A stretch of 42,384 nucleotides of DNA. Source: a virus. The DNA lies in the IMG/VR virus record IMGVR_UViG_3300003321_000136, positions 1-42,384 of that record, one strand, 5' to 3'. Of the stretch, positions 1 through 7,542 are shown piece by piece (positions within the stretch are counted from its first letter, which is position 1; each line of letters starts with the position of its first letter). The translations under genes were made by a program, and so were the position numbers. The notes under the pieces were generated by a model that had not been told where the DNA came from, searched no databases, and was given only the letters and a program-made list of their open reading frames with translations.

Positions 1-151
1 CTGGGCCGTAGACCTCATAGATTGCATCTGGCGCGAGCCAGTCGGCATACGCCGAGAGGTCGTAGGTCGGCTGCCCGTTGACCCCCGCCAGCGGCAATCT
101 GGTCGGTAGCCACATCTCGGCCAACGCGGCATTGATGCACTGCCGTAGCCC
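1..151. repeat. Terminal direct repeat, left copy
   Basis: These 151 bases recur exactly at 42234-42384. The minus-strand reading frame that runs off the left edge continues in the right copy, so this is the overlap left when a circular or circularly permuted genome is assembled as a linear contig. Whether the virion DNA has physical redundancy of this size cannot be told from the sequence. Confidence 0.97.
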
Positions 152-538
152 GCGCATCCGGTCGCGGTTCAGCGGCGGTAGCTCGGTGTGGATCTCGACC
201 TCGGCATTCGCCGGTACCGCCACACTCAGCGGTGTAGACAGGGTGAGTTCGCCGTTGGTCGTGTTCAGCCCGCGTTCGCCGACGCGCCGAATCTCGCCTG
301 CGCTCGGCCCCATAACGGGCATCACCCAGGCCGAGCGGTACTGATTCGGGTCCAGTCCGCCGACCAGGTCGTTGCTGATGATCGTGCCCGCGGTCGTGGC
401 TGGCGTGGACACGGTGACCAGCGTCAGGCTCTGGAATTCGTCGGACTGCGCCAGCAGACGCCGGATCGCCCCAAGGCTTCGACGGGTGTACTGCGAGCCG
501 AGCTGCGGTGGTTGCCCGGCTGGGATGATGCCAGGCAT
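1..538 (-). CDS. Probable head-tail adaptor, N-terminal part (cut by window edge)
   Basis: This is the 5' part of a virion gene that continues across the circle junction at 42233 and ends at 41797. Joined, it encodes 324 aa. The start ATG at 538 overlaps the stop of the upstream fibronectin-like gene by one base (TGATG). No catalytic motif is visible: the N-terminal half is a mixed alpha/beta stretch and the C-terminal half carries an Arg-rich helix ending in a WGGRDPKNFGDWPAW tail. It lies between the spike genes and a large beta-propeller-like protein. In podoviruses the ring-forming adaptor is usually next to the nozzle protein (as gp11 and gp12 of T7), so an adaptor role is inferred from position only. 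Confidence 0.75.
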   Translation of the reverse strand, partial: MPGIIPAGQPPQLGSQYTRRSLGAIRRLLAQSDEFQSLTLVTVSTPATTAGTIISNDLVGGLDPNQYRSAWVMPVMGPSAGEIRRVGERGLNTTNGELTLSTPLSVAVPANAEVEIHTELPPLNRDRMRGLRQCINAALAEMWLPTRLPLAGVNGQPTYDLSAYADWLAPDAIYEVYGP

Positions 539-1107
539 CAGCTCACCACCAGCAGTTGAGAGGTAGACGAGGTCGTAGTCACGGCGCCGACGGTGAACGG
601 AATGCTCGCGCTAATGCCCTCCGTGCCTGGCGTGCTCCGTCCGTGCGCGCGGCCGATGTAGGAACCGGTCGAGAGGGCGGGTAGCGTGATCGAATGCGTC
701 AGTCTTCGGACGGGGTCAAGCGGCGTGGTCGAGGAGTTCGCGAACGTGGTATCCGTGCTGACCGTGTACTCGAACCAGGTCGAAGCGGGAATGTCGGTGT
801 TCCAGTTGAACCCCACGGGCGCACCGGCTGAACCGACCGTGAGCGTCGTCAGCCCGCTCCCAGGCGTGCCCGCCACGTTTCGAGAGATAGCGTTGATGTT
901 GTAGGTCTGCCCGCCGACCAACCCTGTCAGATGGACGCTATGGCTGGTGACGCGCCGCGGGTCGAGGTCAGTAAACAGGTGCGTCTGGCCAGTAACCCAG
1001 TATTCGACCTGAGACGAGCCGGCGACGTCGGTCGTCCATGTGACGGTCGCTGAGCCGCTGCCGCCCGCGACGACAACGAACTCGTACGGCCCAATGTCGA
1101 TCGGCAT
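538..1107 (-). CDS. Fibronectin type III-like spike extension, in frame with upstream beta-helix
   Basis: The 189-aa product begins MPIDIGPYEF and then shows two consecutive Ig/fibronectin-like beta sandwiches, each with the pattern of an aromatic strand, an SHSVHLTGL or THSITLPAL strand and a closing valine-rich strand. Such domains in tail proteins commonly bind carbohydrate or act as spacers. The ATG directly follows the TAA of the beta-helix gene in the same reading frame. The opening IDIGPYEF is the motif that normally closes a choice-of-anchor-Q type beta-helix. It therefore looks like the C-terminal part of one ancestral protein. It may be made by readthrough, by re-initiation at TAAATG, or as a separate subunit. 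Confidence 0.8.
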   Translation of the reverse strand: MPIDIGPYEFVVVAGGSGSATVTWTTDVAGSSQVEYWVTGQTHLFTDLDPRRVTSHSVHLTGLVGGQTYNINAISRNVAGTPGSGLTTLTVGSAGAPVGFNWNTDIPASTWFEYTVSTDTTFANSSTTPLDPVRRLTHSITLPALSTGSYIGRAHGRSTPGTEGISASIPFTVGAVTTTSSTSQLLVVS

Positions 1108-1110
1108 TTA
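1108..1110 (-). other. In-frame TAA inside a conserved domain, candidate recoding site
   Basis: On the minus strand the codons read ACT CGG TAA ATG CCG ATC GAC ATT GGG. The stop falls between TIDYEGTTR and MPIDIGPYEF, which in homologous beta-helix proteins are neighbouring parts of one motif. No frame change occurs across it. Readthrough, re-initiation at the abutting ATG, or a recent nonsense mutation would all fit. Confidence 0.7.
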
Positions 1111-2184
1111 CCGAGTCGTCCCCTCGTAGTCGATCGTCGGGGCATTCGAGGTCGTGCCAGCGTTGCGCGCGGGGCTGCCGCTGGTCAGGTGATAGTCGGC
1201 CGTGCTGTTGACCAGCGGTGTCGTCCACGGCCCCGGCGCGGCCTGATAGTTGACCATCAGCGGGTCGGCCGTGATCGTCCCGGTGACGCCCGACGTGACG
1301 CTGCTGCTGACCGGCGTGGTGCAGTTCCAGATCAGGTTGTCGGTCCAGGTGTTGCCCGTGCCGACGTTGCCGAAGATATGGATGCCCGTGGGGCAGTCGA
1401 TGATTTCGTTGTTGTTGGTCTTGCAGTTGGCCGACGGGACCGACGTGGTGGGCAGCGGGGCGTCACCCGTGCCAATCACGATGCCGCCGCCGCGGTGCGA
1501 GAAGATCAGATTGTTCGAGCACACCATTGCGGTCCCGGCGTGCCACGTCTGGACACCCCAGCCACCACACCGATAGATGATGTTGTTTTCGACGATCGCG
1601 TTTGCCTGACTGACGTAGACGGCGAAGCATAGGGACGTGACGGTCGTCCCGTAGCCGATGTCGTGGATGACGCACTCGGTCACTTCACAGTTGGAGGCGA
1701 ATGGGGGACTGTTGCTGCCGGTGAAGTAGTCCAGCAGTACCCCACTGCCGCCGTTGCCGCCGGCCGCGTCGACCACGGTCCGCGAGATATCGTGAACGTG
1801 GCAGCGACGGAAGCAGTTGAAGCCGACCGGACTGCTCGAATGCAGCCCGACGCGGTTGGTCGTCGAGCTACCCGGCGACACATCGAAGCCCAGGAAGTCC
1901 TGGTAGGCCCCGGAGAGCTCGACACACGCGTTGTTGCCCGTGCCGCTGTCCGCTACGGCGTTGATCTTCGCGCCCCAGCGGTTCGTCGACTGCCAGACAA
2001 TCCGGCTAGTGCTGGTGCCGGACTTGTTGAGTACGGGCGTTTCGTTGTACGTACCGTCGGCGACGTTGACGGTGTCACCGGCGACGACCACACTGTTCGC
2101 CTTCGCGAAGGTTGCGAACGGCGTCGCCGCCGACGTGCCGTTATTCGTGTTGCTGCCGGTTGTCGCGATGTAGTAGGTCGCCAT
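1108..2184 (-). CDS. Right-handed beta-helix tail spike (pectate lyase-like fold)
   Basis: The 358-aa protein opens with YYIATTGSNTNNGTSAATPF and a GDTVNVADGTY motif, the standard entrance of secreted and phage parallel beta-helix proteins of the pectate lyase/DUF1565 type. Repeated N-rich rungs follow (ENNIIY, CSNNLIF, TNNNEII, TDNLIWN). It ends with the GSPARNAGT and IDYEGTTR motifs, which in relatives lead straight into a DIGAYE-type strand. That strand is supplied by the next ORF after a single TAA. Likely role: trimeric spike that binds or cleaves surface polysaccharide; the cleavage chemistry cannot be read here. It starts four bases after the GH26 spike gene. Confidence 0.85.
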   Translation of the reverse strand: MATYYIATTGSNTNNGTSAATPFATFAKANSVVVAGDTVNVADGTYNETPVLNKSGTSTSRIVWQSTNRWGAKINAVADSGTGNNACVELSGAYQDFLGFDVSPGSSTTNRVGLHSSSPVGFNCFRRCHVHDISRTVVDAAGGNGGSGVLLDYFTGSNSPPFASNCEVTECVIHDIGYGTTVTSLCFAVYVSQANAIVENNIIYRCGGWGVQTWHAGTAMVCSNNLIFSHRGGGIVIGTGDAPLPTTSVPSANCKTNNNEIIDCPTGIHIFGNVGTGNTWTDNLIWNCTTPVSSSVTSGVTGTITADPLMVNYQAAPGPWTTPLVNSTADYHLTSGSPARNAGTTSNAPTIDYEGTTR

Positions 2185-2187
2185 GGT

Positions 2188-4326
2188 TCAGGCCGCCACC
2201 AGGGAGGAAATGACCGGCCCGGCGAGCCAGGCGCTGTAAAGGTCGTCGGCTGATTCGTCGGTGATGAAGTTGTCGTAGACGCCGAGAATGACGGCGCTCG
2301 CGAGGTTCATCAGCGGCTGGTTCGCTGGCGTCACACCCGTGTTATTGATCTGGTAGACCTGGAGCGGCGCGGCGCCCGCGGTGTACGCGCCAGTCTTGCC
2401 GGTGCTCGCTGGCTGGGCCACGCCGTCGAGGCGACCCACAATCGGCAGGGTGTCGCCGAGTCGGATACGGATAACCCAGAAGTGCCAGACTCCGAAGAAG
2501 CCAGACGCCGGATAGCTCACGCTCAGCGAGGCGAACGTGCCGCCATTGTTCTGGTTCATCGTGAAGCCCCAGGTCGTCGCGCCCATGGGGGTCTGGTATT
2601 CGTAGTTGTTGCCGCCGGTGAACGTGGCTTTCGAGAACAGCTGCCCCGTCACCGTTGGCGCGGACGGCAGCTGGAAGGCTGACACGATGGTCATTTCCCC
2701 GGTCGTCGCGTTCGGGCTCCAATCGGCGCTGCTGGCCACACTGGCGAAGTTGCCCGCCGTACCGGAGGATCGGCCTGCCGTCTTCGACGGTTCGGCAGGG
2801 ACGGAGCTGCTGGCGGACCCCAGACCGATCGAGCCGGTGACGGTCATGGGCCGCGCGCCGAGCACATCGGCGAGGGTGGTCGAGCCGCTCGGGTCCCACT
2901 GTGGCCAGCCACCCTTCAGACCGCCAATCGACTTCAGGACTTCGAGGAAGCGCTCGTTCGGCGTGGTAACGGCCTGGTCCTGGAAGGGAATCCAGAATTT
3001 GCCGCTGACGTCGGTCGCCATCTGGCCGCCAGCGAGGAAGCGCCCTTCGTTGAACCAGGAGCGGAACTCGGCCAGGTCGATGTTGTTGAACTGCCCGGCC
3101 TGCCCGTCGTAGTCCATCGCCCATGACGTGCTGGTGTCGGTGTACTGAGTCCAGAAGTCTAGGATGGCCTTGATGCGCGGCATCGTGGGGAGGTCTAGCC
3201 GGCTCTGGGCGATCATCGCCTTGCGGGCGATGCGGTCGACCATGATCCCCTGGCCCATCGTGGTGATCGTGGGGACCGCGTTGGAGTTATTGACCTGCAC
3301 CGTGTTCGTGGTCGAATTCCAGCTGTTGACGGTGTACTGACCATTCACGCTCGAGGGCGTAAAGCTATAGAGCTCGAAGCCTTGCGTCGCGGCTGGCGCG
3401 TGTGTCGGTGCCGCGCTGAGAACGATATTCCAGTGACCGGCACCATCGGATGTGACCGACGTCACAGCCTTGTTTTCGGACTGCCACTTGCCGCCGAAGT
3501 TGGTTTCGCCGACGAGAATGGGCTTGCTCGGGTGCAGGTTGCAGAGCTCGGTATAGGTTGCCTTGAGGCCGCCGCCGACCGTGTTCCAAAACTGCGTGAT
3601 GCTCTTGCCGGCCTGTGGTGAGCCCTTGCCGACGTAGGAGTCGAAGGCGAGCCAGTCCACGTAATTGTCGCCGGGGTACATCTGCGCCGGAGTGATCGTC
3701 TCCGACGTGAGAAAGTTGTTGGGGCACCACACGGCGATGTGGTTCCACGGCTTCGGGACATTGGCATAGACACTGTTCCGAATACCGATCACGCGCTGCC
3801 ACCCGGCGAGAAAATCGGCGAGCGTGTTCGTCCAGGTGTTGCCGCCGAACGTTACTGAGAGCGTCCCGGTCGGCCCGAACTGCCACGGGAATTGCCCACT
3901 TAAATTCGGCTCCCAAGCATATCGCTCGGCTACTGGCTTTCCCCAATTTCGGATATTTGTGAAATGGTCGGTCCAATACGCGTCCCAAGTACCGCTGGCT
4001 TGAGCCGCTGGGCGGAATGAGAAGTCAGCCGCGTGGTTCGTGAAATCCCACCAGCCCATTTCAATGAGCGGCATCATTCCGTGCGCGATCGCGGCATCCA
4101 ACATGGGCTGCATGGACGACCAGGGAGTCGTGCCGCCGCTGCCGTTGCCTTGCTTGGTGGACATGTGGATGATGGACGGCCACTTACCGCCCATGCTGTT
4201 GATCCAACGGGTCAATGCTGAATCGGTGGGAGGATAGTTACCGCCACCGTTGAAGCTCGGGGCGCCTGAGCCGTTCTGGCCGTAGTCGATCATCGGCCCT
4301 CGGAGGATCGTTTCGAGGCCCGCCAC
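2188..4326 (-). CDS. Tail spike with GH26-like glycosidase domain and C-terminal lectin-like domain
   Basis: Residues about 10-430 of this 712-aa protein resemble glycoside hydrolase family 26 (mannanase/xylanase clan): WEPN near residue 139 carries the likely acid/base Glu, VWCPNNF and YPGDNYVDWLAFDSYVG form the usual core strands, and LVGETN places the nucleophile near Glu274. A beta-rich insert of about 75 residues (286-360) interrupts the barrel before the RIKAILDFW strand. Residues about 490-712 look like a concanavalin/LamG-type sandwich. Family knowledge supports hydrolysis of beta-linked hexose or pentose polymers, so this is a probable depolymerase; the substrate is unknown. The GTG start overlaps the upstream TAG by one base. 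Confidence 0.82.
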   Translation of the reverse strand: MAGLETILRGPMIDYGQNGSGAPSFNGGGNYPPTDSALTRWINSMGGKWPSIIHMSTKQGNGSGGTTPWSSMQPMLDAAIAHGMMPLIEMGWWDFTNHAADFSFRPAAQASGTWDAYWTDHFTNIRNWGKPVAERYAWEPNLSGQFPWQFGPTGTLSVTFGGNTWTNTLADFLAGWQRVIGIRNSVYANVPKPWNHIAVWCPNNFLTSETITPAQMYPGDNYVDWLAFDSYVGKGSPQAGKSITQFWNTVGGGLKATYTELCNLHPSKPILVGETNFGGKWQSENKAVTSVTSDGAGHWNIVLSAAPTHAPAATQGFELYSFTPSSVNGQYTVNSWNSTTNTVQVNNSNAVPTITTMGQGIMVDRIARKAMIAQSRLDLPTMPRIKAILDFWTQYTDTSTSWAMDYDGQAGQFNNIDLAEFRSWFNEGRFLAGGQMATDVSGKFWIPFQDQAVTTPNERFLEVLKSIGGLKGGWPQWDPSGSTTLADVLGARPMTVTGSIGLGSASSSVPAEPSKTAGRSSGTAGNFASVASSADWSPNATTGEMTIVSAFQLPSAPTVTGQLFSKATFTGGNNYEYQTPMGATTWGFTMNQNNGGTFASLSVSYPASGFFGVWHFWVIRIRLGDTLPIVGRLDGVAQPASTGKTGAYTAGAAPLQVYQINNTGVTPANQPLMNLASAVILGVYDNFITDESADDLYSAWLAGPVISSLVAA

Positions 4327-5228
4327 TAGCTCACCGCCGCCGAAATCTCGAGCACGCCACCGACGTACGTGGGAGTACCGGTGACGCTGGTAATCACGAA
4401 TTCGTAGATGTCACCGCCCTGAAAAGCCTGCCCAGCTGCCAGCGTGCCGGCTGAGCCGAAAGCGCGCGAGGTCGTCGAATCCGATGTGATCGAATGGTCA
4501 GTCGAAAGCAGGTTCGTGATGACGCCAGCTCGGATGCGGCGCGCGTTGAACAGTGTGCCCGTGCCACCATCCCGCCGATCGCGGAGGGCGGTAATCGTGC
4601 CCGTCATGCCAGGCGGGACCTCGAACGCTGGAATGTAGATCGGGAATGCTGGGCTGCTTGCAGGGTTGGCGTAGCCGCCAGTCTTCGAGTCCAGCAGCGT
4701 GTGCGTGTGGACACTGGCCGCCTTACCGTTCAGATCCGCTTGCAGGTTGCCGATGTCGGTTTCGGCATGCGTATGGCTGAGATTCGCCTTGCCCGCGAGG
4801 TCGGTTCCCAGATTGCCGATCTGGTCCTCGGTGTGGGTATGGACCAGCGGCGCTTTCGACGCGAGGTCAGGTGGCAGCCCTGAAACGTCGCCCTCGATGT
4901 GCGTATGAGCCGCAACCGGGCCACCGCTGCCGCCTGTACCGCCGCCACTCGCCGTCGGGTCTACGAACGGCAGATAGTCGAAGTAATCGACCCCGTCGAT
5001 AGTGACCTTTTGCATGGCCATCTTGCCGGCGGTGATCCACAGTGGCGGCCCTTTGCCATCGATCCCGGTGGTAACCGGCAGCGTGATCGTGCTGGTGCTG
5101 GTGTCGTCGGCGTAGATCGTGTCAGGGATGCGCGCGCGGGTGTGTGGGTCGACGATGTCGACCGACAGACCGGCGACCACGTTGCCCTGAGAGTCCTGCC
5201 AGAACGGGACTGCGAGCGCGCGGCCCAT
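4326..5228 (-). CDS. Tail fibre protein with HTH repeats
   Basis: The 300-aa product has a compact N-terminal domain (about 1-95), a Gly-rich linker, and a shaft of four repeats of the form HTH...DIGNLxxDLxGKA (about 105-175). These are typical of trimeric phage fibre shafts, in which the histidine clusters coordinate metal or stack at the trimer axis. A beta-rich C-terminal domain follows. It sits directly upstream of the two spike genes and overlaps both neighbours by one base, so it is probably a fibre or the attachment platform for the spikes. Confidence 0.82.
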   Translation of the reverse strand: MGRALAVPFWQDSQGNVVAGLSVDIVDPHTRARIPDTIYADDTSTSTITLPVTTGIDGKGPPLWITAGKMAMQKVTIDGVDYFDYLPFVDPTASGGGTGGSGGPVAAHTHIEGDVSGLPPDLASKAPLVHTHTEDQIGNLGTDLAGKANLSHTHAETDIGNLQADLNGKAASVHTHTLLDSKTGGYANPASSPAFPIYIPAFEVPPGMTGTITALRDRRDGGTGTLFNARRIRAGVITNLLSTDHSITSDSTTSRAFGSAGTLAAGQAFQGGDIYEFVITSVTGTPTYVGGVLEISAAVS

Positions 5229-5497
5229 CAGTTACCGGATGGCCTCGCGAGCGCGACTTGTGCCGTCAGCATCGCGCGCACGTCTTCAGCGAGGTCCGGG
5301 TCTTTCTGCAATCGCTCCTGGACAATCCGCATCACGCGCTCTACCTCGCGCACCAGCGCGGGTCCGGATGCGCCCTGAATGACGGCGTCCATGTAGGCGT
5401 CGAGGCACTTCTCGCACATCTGCTCGACGTCGCCCAGGATGGCGCCAGCGCAGTCACAGTGGACGACTGACGACTCGGCTATCGGTTGTAGCGTCAT
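5228..5497 (-). CDS. Small cysteine-containing virion-operon protein
   Basis: The 89-aa product is not recognised. An N-terminal segment has four cysteines (CDC and CEKC) spaced as a possible small zinc site, followed by a long amphipathic helix (about 45-85) suited to oligomerisation. It lies between the hairpin at 5515-5554 and the fibre gene and shares its TGA with the fibre start (TGATG). It may be a fibre assembly factor; nothing in the sequence proves that. Confidence 0.65.
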   Translation of the reverse strand: MTLQPIAESSVVHCDCAGAILGDVEQMCEKCLDAYMDAVIQGASGPALVREVERVMRIVQERLQKDPDLAEDVRAMLTAQVALARPSGN

Positions 5498-5514
5498 GGT
5501 GGCGTTGCCTGACT

Positions 5515-5554
5515 GCGGGACCCGGCCAGACCCCGATCGACGGCCGGACCCCGC
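5515..5554 (-). terminator. GC-rich hairpin between head and fibre modules
   Basis: GCGGG (5515-5519) pairs with CCCGC (5550-5554), and CCGGCC (5522-5527) pairs with GGCCGG (5542-5547), separated by a symmetrical two-base internal loop; the apical loop is 14 nt. There is no T-run on the minus-strand exit side, so this is more likely an attenuator or RNA-processing stem than a full intrinsic terminator. It fills the 74-bp gap between two late genes. Confidence 0.45.
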
Positions 5555-5571
5555 AAATCAGTCCTCTCCGA

Positions 5572-6078
5572 TCAGCTGAGGTTTTCCTTGACGTCGCCGA
5601 GCATCAGCCCGTGGCTGAAGTTGCGCGTGTTGGCATAGACGCCTTCGGTCAGTCGCGCGCCATCATGGACGCGCAGCTTCTCCAGCGACTTGATGTCGAT
5701 CAGAATTCCGTGGCCGCGCCAGGTGTCGCCTGGGCAGTTGTCGGCGCCACAGTTGCCGACCAGGCCCCATTCGTCGGTAGGCCGCCCGTCGCCGCCGAGT
5801 TTCGTCATCAGCGCGGACCCACGGGCCAGCGCCTGCAAGCGCATCGCGTGATTCGGGTCGGCCTCTGGTCCTGCCTCGGCGAAGACTTCCTTGGTCACCG
5901 CGCCACCGGCAATCTCGCCATTGGCTGGCAACTGCATCCCCATCGGGCCGTGGTTGATGGCCTTCGGGTCAGTCTTTTCCGCTTGCGGGTGGCCTTCGTT
6001 CCTGGCCGTGTTCGGATCGCCGGCCATACGGACCGTGCTCTCCGGCGGGGTGGTGTTGAGCTTCTGGTGTTCTGCCAT
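5572..6078 (-). CDS. Unrecognised head-module protein
   Basis: The 168-aa product has a polar, probably disordered first half (TTPPES, NTARNEGHPQAEKTDPKA) and a more ordered second half with GNCGADNCPGDTW, where two cysteines could form a disulfide or metal site, then a helical KSLEKLRVHDGARL segment. I chose the ATG at 6078, preceded by AAAGGAGC at good spacing, over a longer Arg-rich open frame upstream. Position two genes after the major capsid protein suggests a minor head or decoration protein. Function unknown. Confidence 0.7.
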   Translation of the reverse strand: MAEHQKLNTTPPESTVRMAGDPNTARNEGHPQAEKTDPKAINHGPMGMQLPANGEIAGGAVTKEVFAEAGPEADPNHAMRLQALARGSALMTKLGGDGRPTDEWGLVGNCGADNCPGDTWRGHGILIDIKSLEKLRVHDGARLTEGVYANTRNFSHGLMLGDVKENLS

Positions 6079-6095
6079 GATTCCGCAAGCTCCTT

Positions 6096-6575
6096 TCAGC
6101 GGGCGCGCGGGCCGAGGACCTTCATCTGGTAGACGGCGTCTTCGTCGAACATGTCGTTGGGCTTGTCGCCGTCGCGATACGCCCACGGGTTCTGCGTGTA
6201 GGCGATCAGGTCAGCGATGGATTGGGGAACCTCGATGGTGATCCCTTTCCATGTGTTGAACTCCACGCCGTTGACGCGGAACTGAGCCGGGTACTTGCCG
6301 CCGTGGGTACGTGCCACGTTCTTCTCGAAATCACTCTCGAGCGGAATCATGGTCAGCACCTTGGGCTCGGCGGCCCAGTGCGCCAACACACGCGCCTGCT
6401 CGTCCTGCAACGGCTCGAGCGGCTCGGGCGGCTTCGGCGGCTGCTGTGGGCTGGCCGTTGCCACGAGCGCGGCGAATGCCTGCAGCAGCGCCTGTGGGTC
6501 GAGAGCAGGCGCCGGCTCCGGCTGCGCCTGCCCCTCGAACTCCCCAGCCTCGAGCTTGCGAACGTTGAGGGTCAC
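6096..6575 (-). CDS. Unrecognised protein following the major capsid gene
   Basis: The 159-aa product starts at the GTG at 6575, whose GTGA overlaps the capsid stop. It has an N-terminal helix, a proline-rich linker (PQQPPKPPEPLEP, about residues 44-58) and a C-terminal globular part with RVNGVEFNTWKGITIEVPQSI. A flexible linker joined to a small fold, directly downstream of the capsid gene, would suit a capsid decoration or completion protein, but no family was recognised. Confidence 0.7.
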   Translation of the reverse strand: MTLNVRKLEAGEFEGQAQPEPAPALDPQALLQAFAALVATASPQQPPKPPEPLEPLQDEQARVLAHWAAEPKVLTMIPLESDFEKNVARTHGGKYPAQFRVNGVEFNTWKGITIEVPQSIADLIAYTQNPWAYRDGDKPNDMFDEDAVYQMKVLGPRAR

Positions 6576-7531
6576 GGGGTGACCGCCGTCTCGAGCCGCT
6601 CGATGCGGTTGGAATCCAGAACCTTCGCCACAAAGGCGACCTTCCAACCCAGATACGCGCGCTGGTTGAGCGGGTCGCTCTTGCTGTCGGTGTCCAGCGG
6701 AACGACAATCACGTTGACCGCGCCCTTGTTGGTCTGCGGATTCAGCGCCTGCAGCCCCATACCGGCCAGGTCGGTGACGCCGTAAGACTGCGGACCGTAG
6801 ATCACTGCGGCGTGGACGTCGATACCAGCAGCACCAGCACCAGTGAAGATCGGCACGTCATTGGTCTTGGTCAGCAGCGCGCCGTACACCGGAACCAGCT
6901 GGTTCATCTTGAGGTCGCTGGTGCTGGTGTAGATGCTCAGGTTCTGGTAGTTCGTGTCACCCGTCAGGTCGAATGCCTGAGAGGCAGACACGACGCCGTG
7001 GTACATGCCATCGGGGAACTTCGGCGCGTTCAGCTTCTCCAGATCGCGGACGACCTTACGGATGTCGAGCACCGTCAGGTTGTCGCCAGCGGCCACGGTA
7101 ACGCGGGAGGCGCGGCCGTTGGCGTAGCGGACGCTGGAGTTGGCACCGAGCTCGGTCACCACCACACGGTGGATGGTCTGGCCAGCCTGCTCACCGAGTA
7201 CCTCGACGCCAGCGGTGACGTTGTCGTCGATGCCCGCGGTGATCAGCAGGTCGGACTCGGTCAGGAAATCGCCGTACTGCGCGATCGTCGCGGTGATCGC
7301 CGTCTGCGCCAGGGAGTTGCCCGCCGGCGTGACGCCTTCGGTCAGGGCTGTGGTCGCCAGCGAGAGTGCGCTGTAGCGGCGCCACTGGGCCACGGTGCCG
7401 TTGTTGCGCGGAATAGTGGCCTTCTGGCCATCCTGAAGGAGCGGCAGGTAGGGGAGTGCTCGCTTCAGCAGCGTCCCGATGTAGAACGTTCGCTGCTGGG
7501 TGGACAGGCCACCGTAGGTTGTCGTTGGCAA
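6572..7531 (-). CDS. Major capsid protein, N4-gp56 family
   Basis: The 319-aa length and the motifs match the N4-gp56-type HK97-fold capsid family: TTTYGGLSTQQRTFYIG at the N-terminus, then QWRRYSALSLATTALTEGVTP, ITATIAQYGDFLTESDLL, and a C-terminal DPLNQRAYLGWKVAFVAKVL strand pair. It follows the scaffold gene, as expected. The only suitable start is a TTG at 7531 preceded by GAGGT eight bases upstream, inside the end of the scaffold gene. That is an unusual initiator for what should be the most abundant virion protein. Confidence 0.9.
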   Translation of the reverse strand: MPTTTYGGLSTQQRTFYIGTLLKRALPYLPLLQDGQKATIPRNNGTVAQWRRYSALSLATTALTEGVTPAGNSLAQTAITATIAQYGDFLTESDLLITAGIDDNVTAGVEVLGEQAGQTIHRVVVTELGANSSVRYANGRASRVTVAAGDNLTVLDIRKVVRDLEKLNAPKFPDGMYHGVVSASQAFDLTGDTNYQNLSIYTSTSDLKMNQLVPVYGALLTKTNDVPIFTGAGAAGIDVHAAVIYGPQSYGVTDLAGMGLQALNPQTNKGAVNVIVVPLDTDSKSDPLNQRAYLGWKVAFVAKVLDSNRIERLETAVTP

Positions 7532-7542
7532 GGCTCAGGACC

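Noticed and set aside
374-380. CTGATGA resembling a hammerhead ribozyme core
   Set aside because: No matching GAAA core or three-stem context follows; it lies in coding sequence of the adaptor gene.
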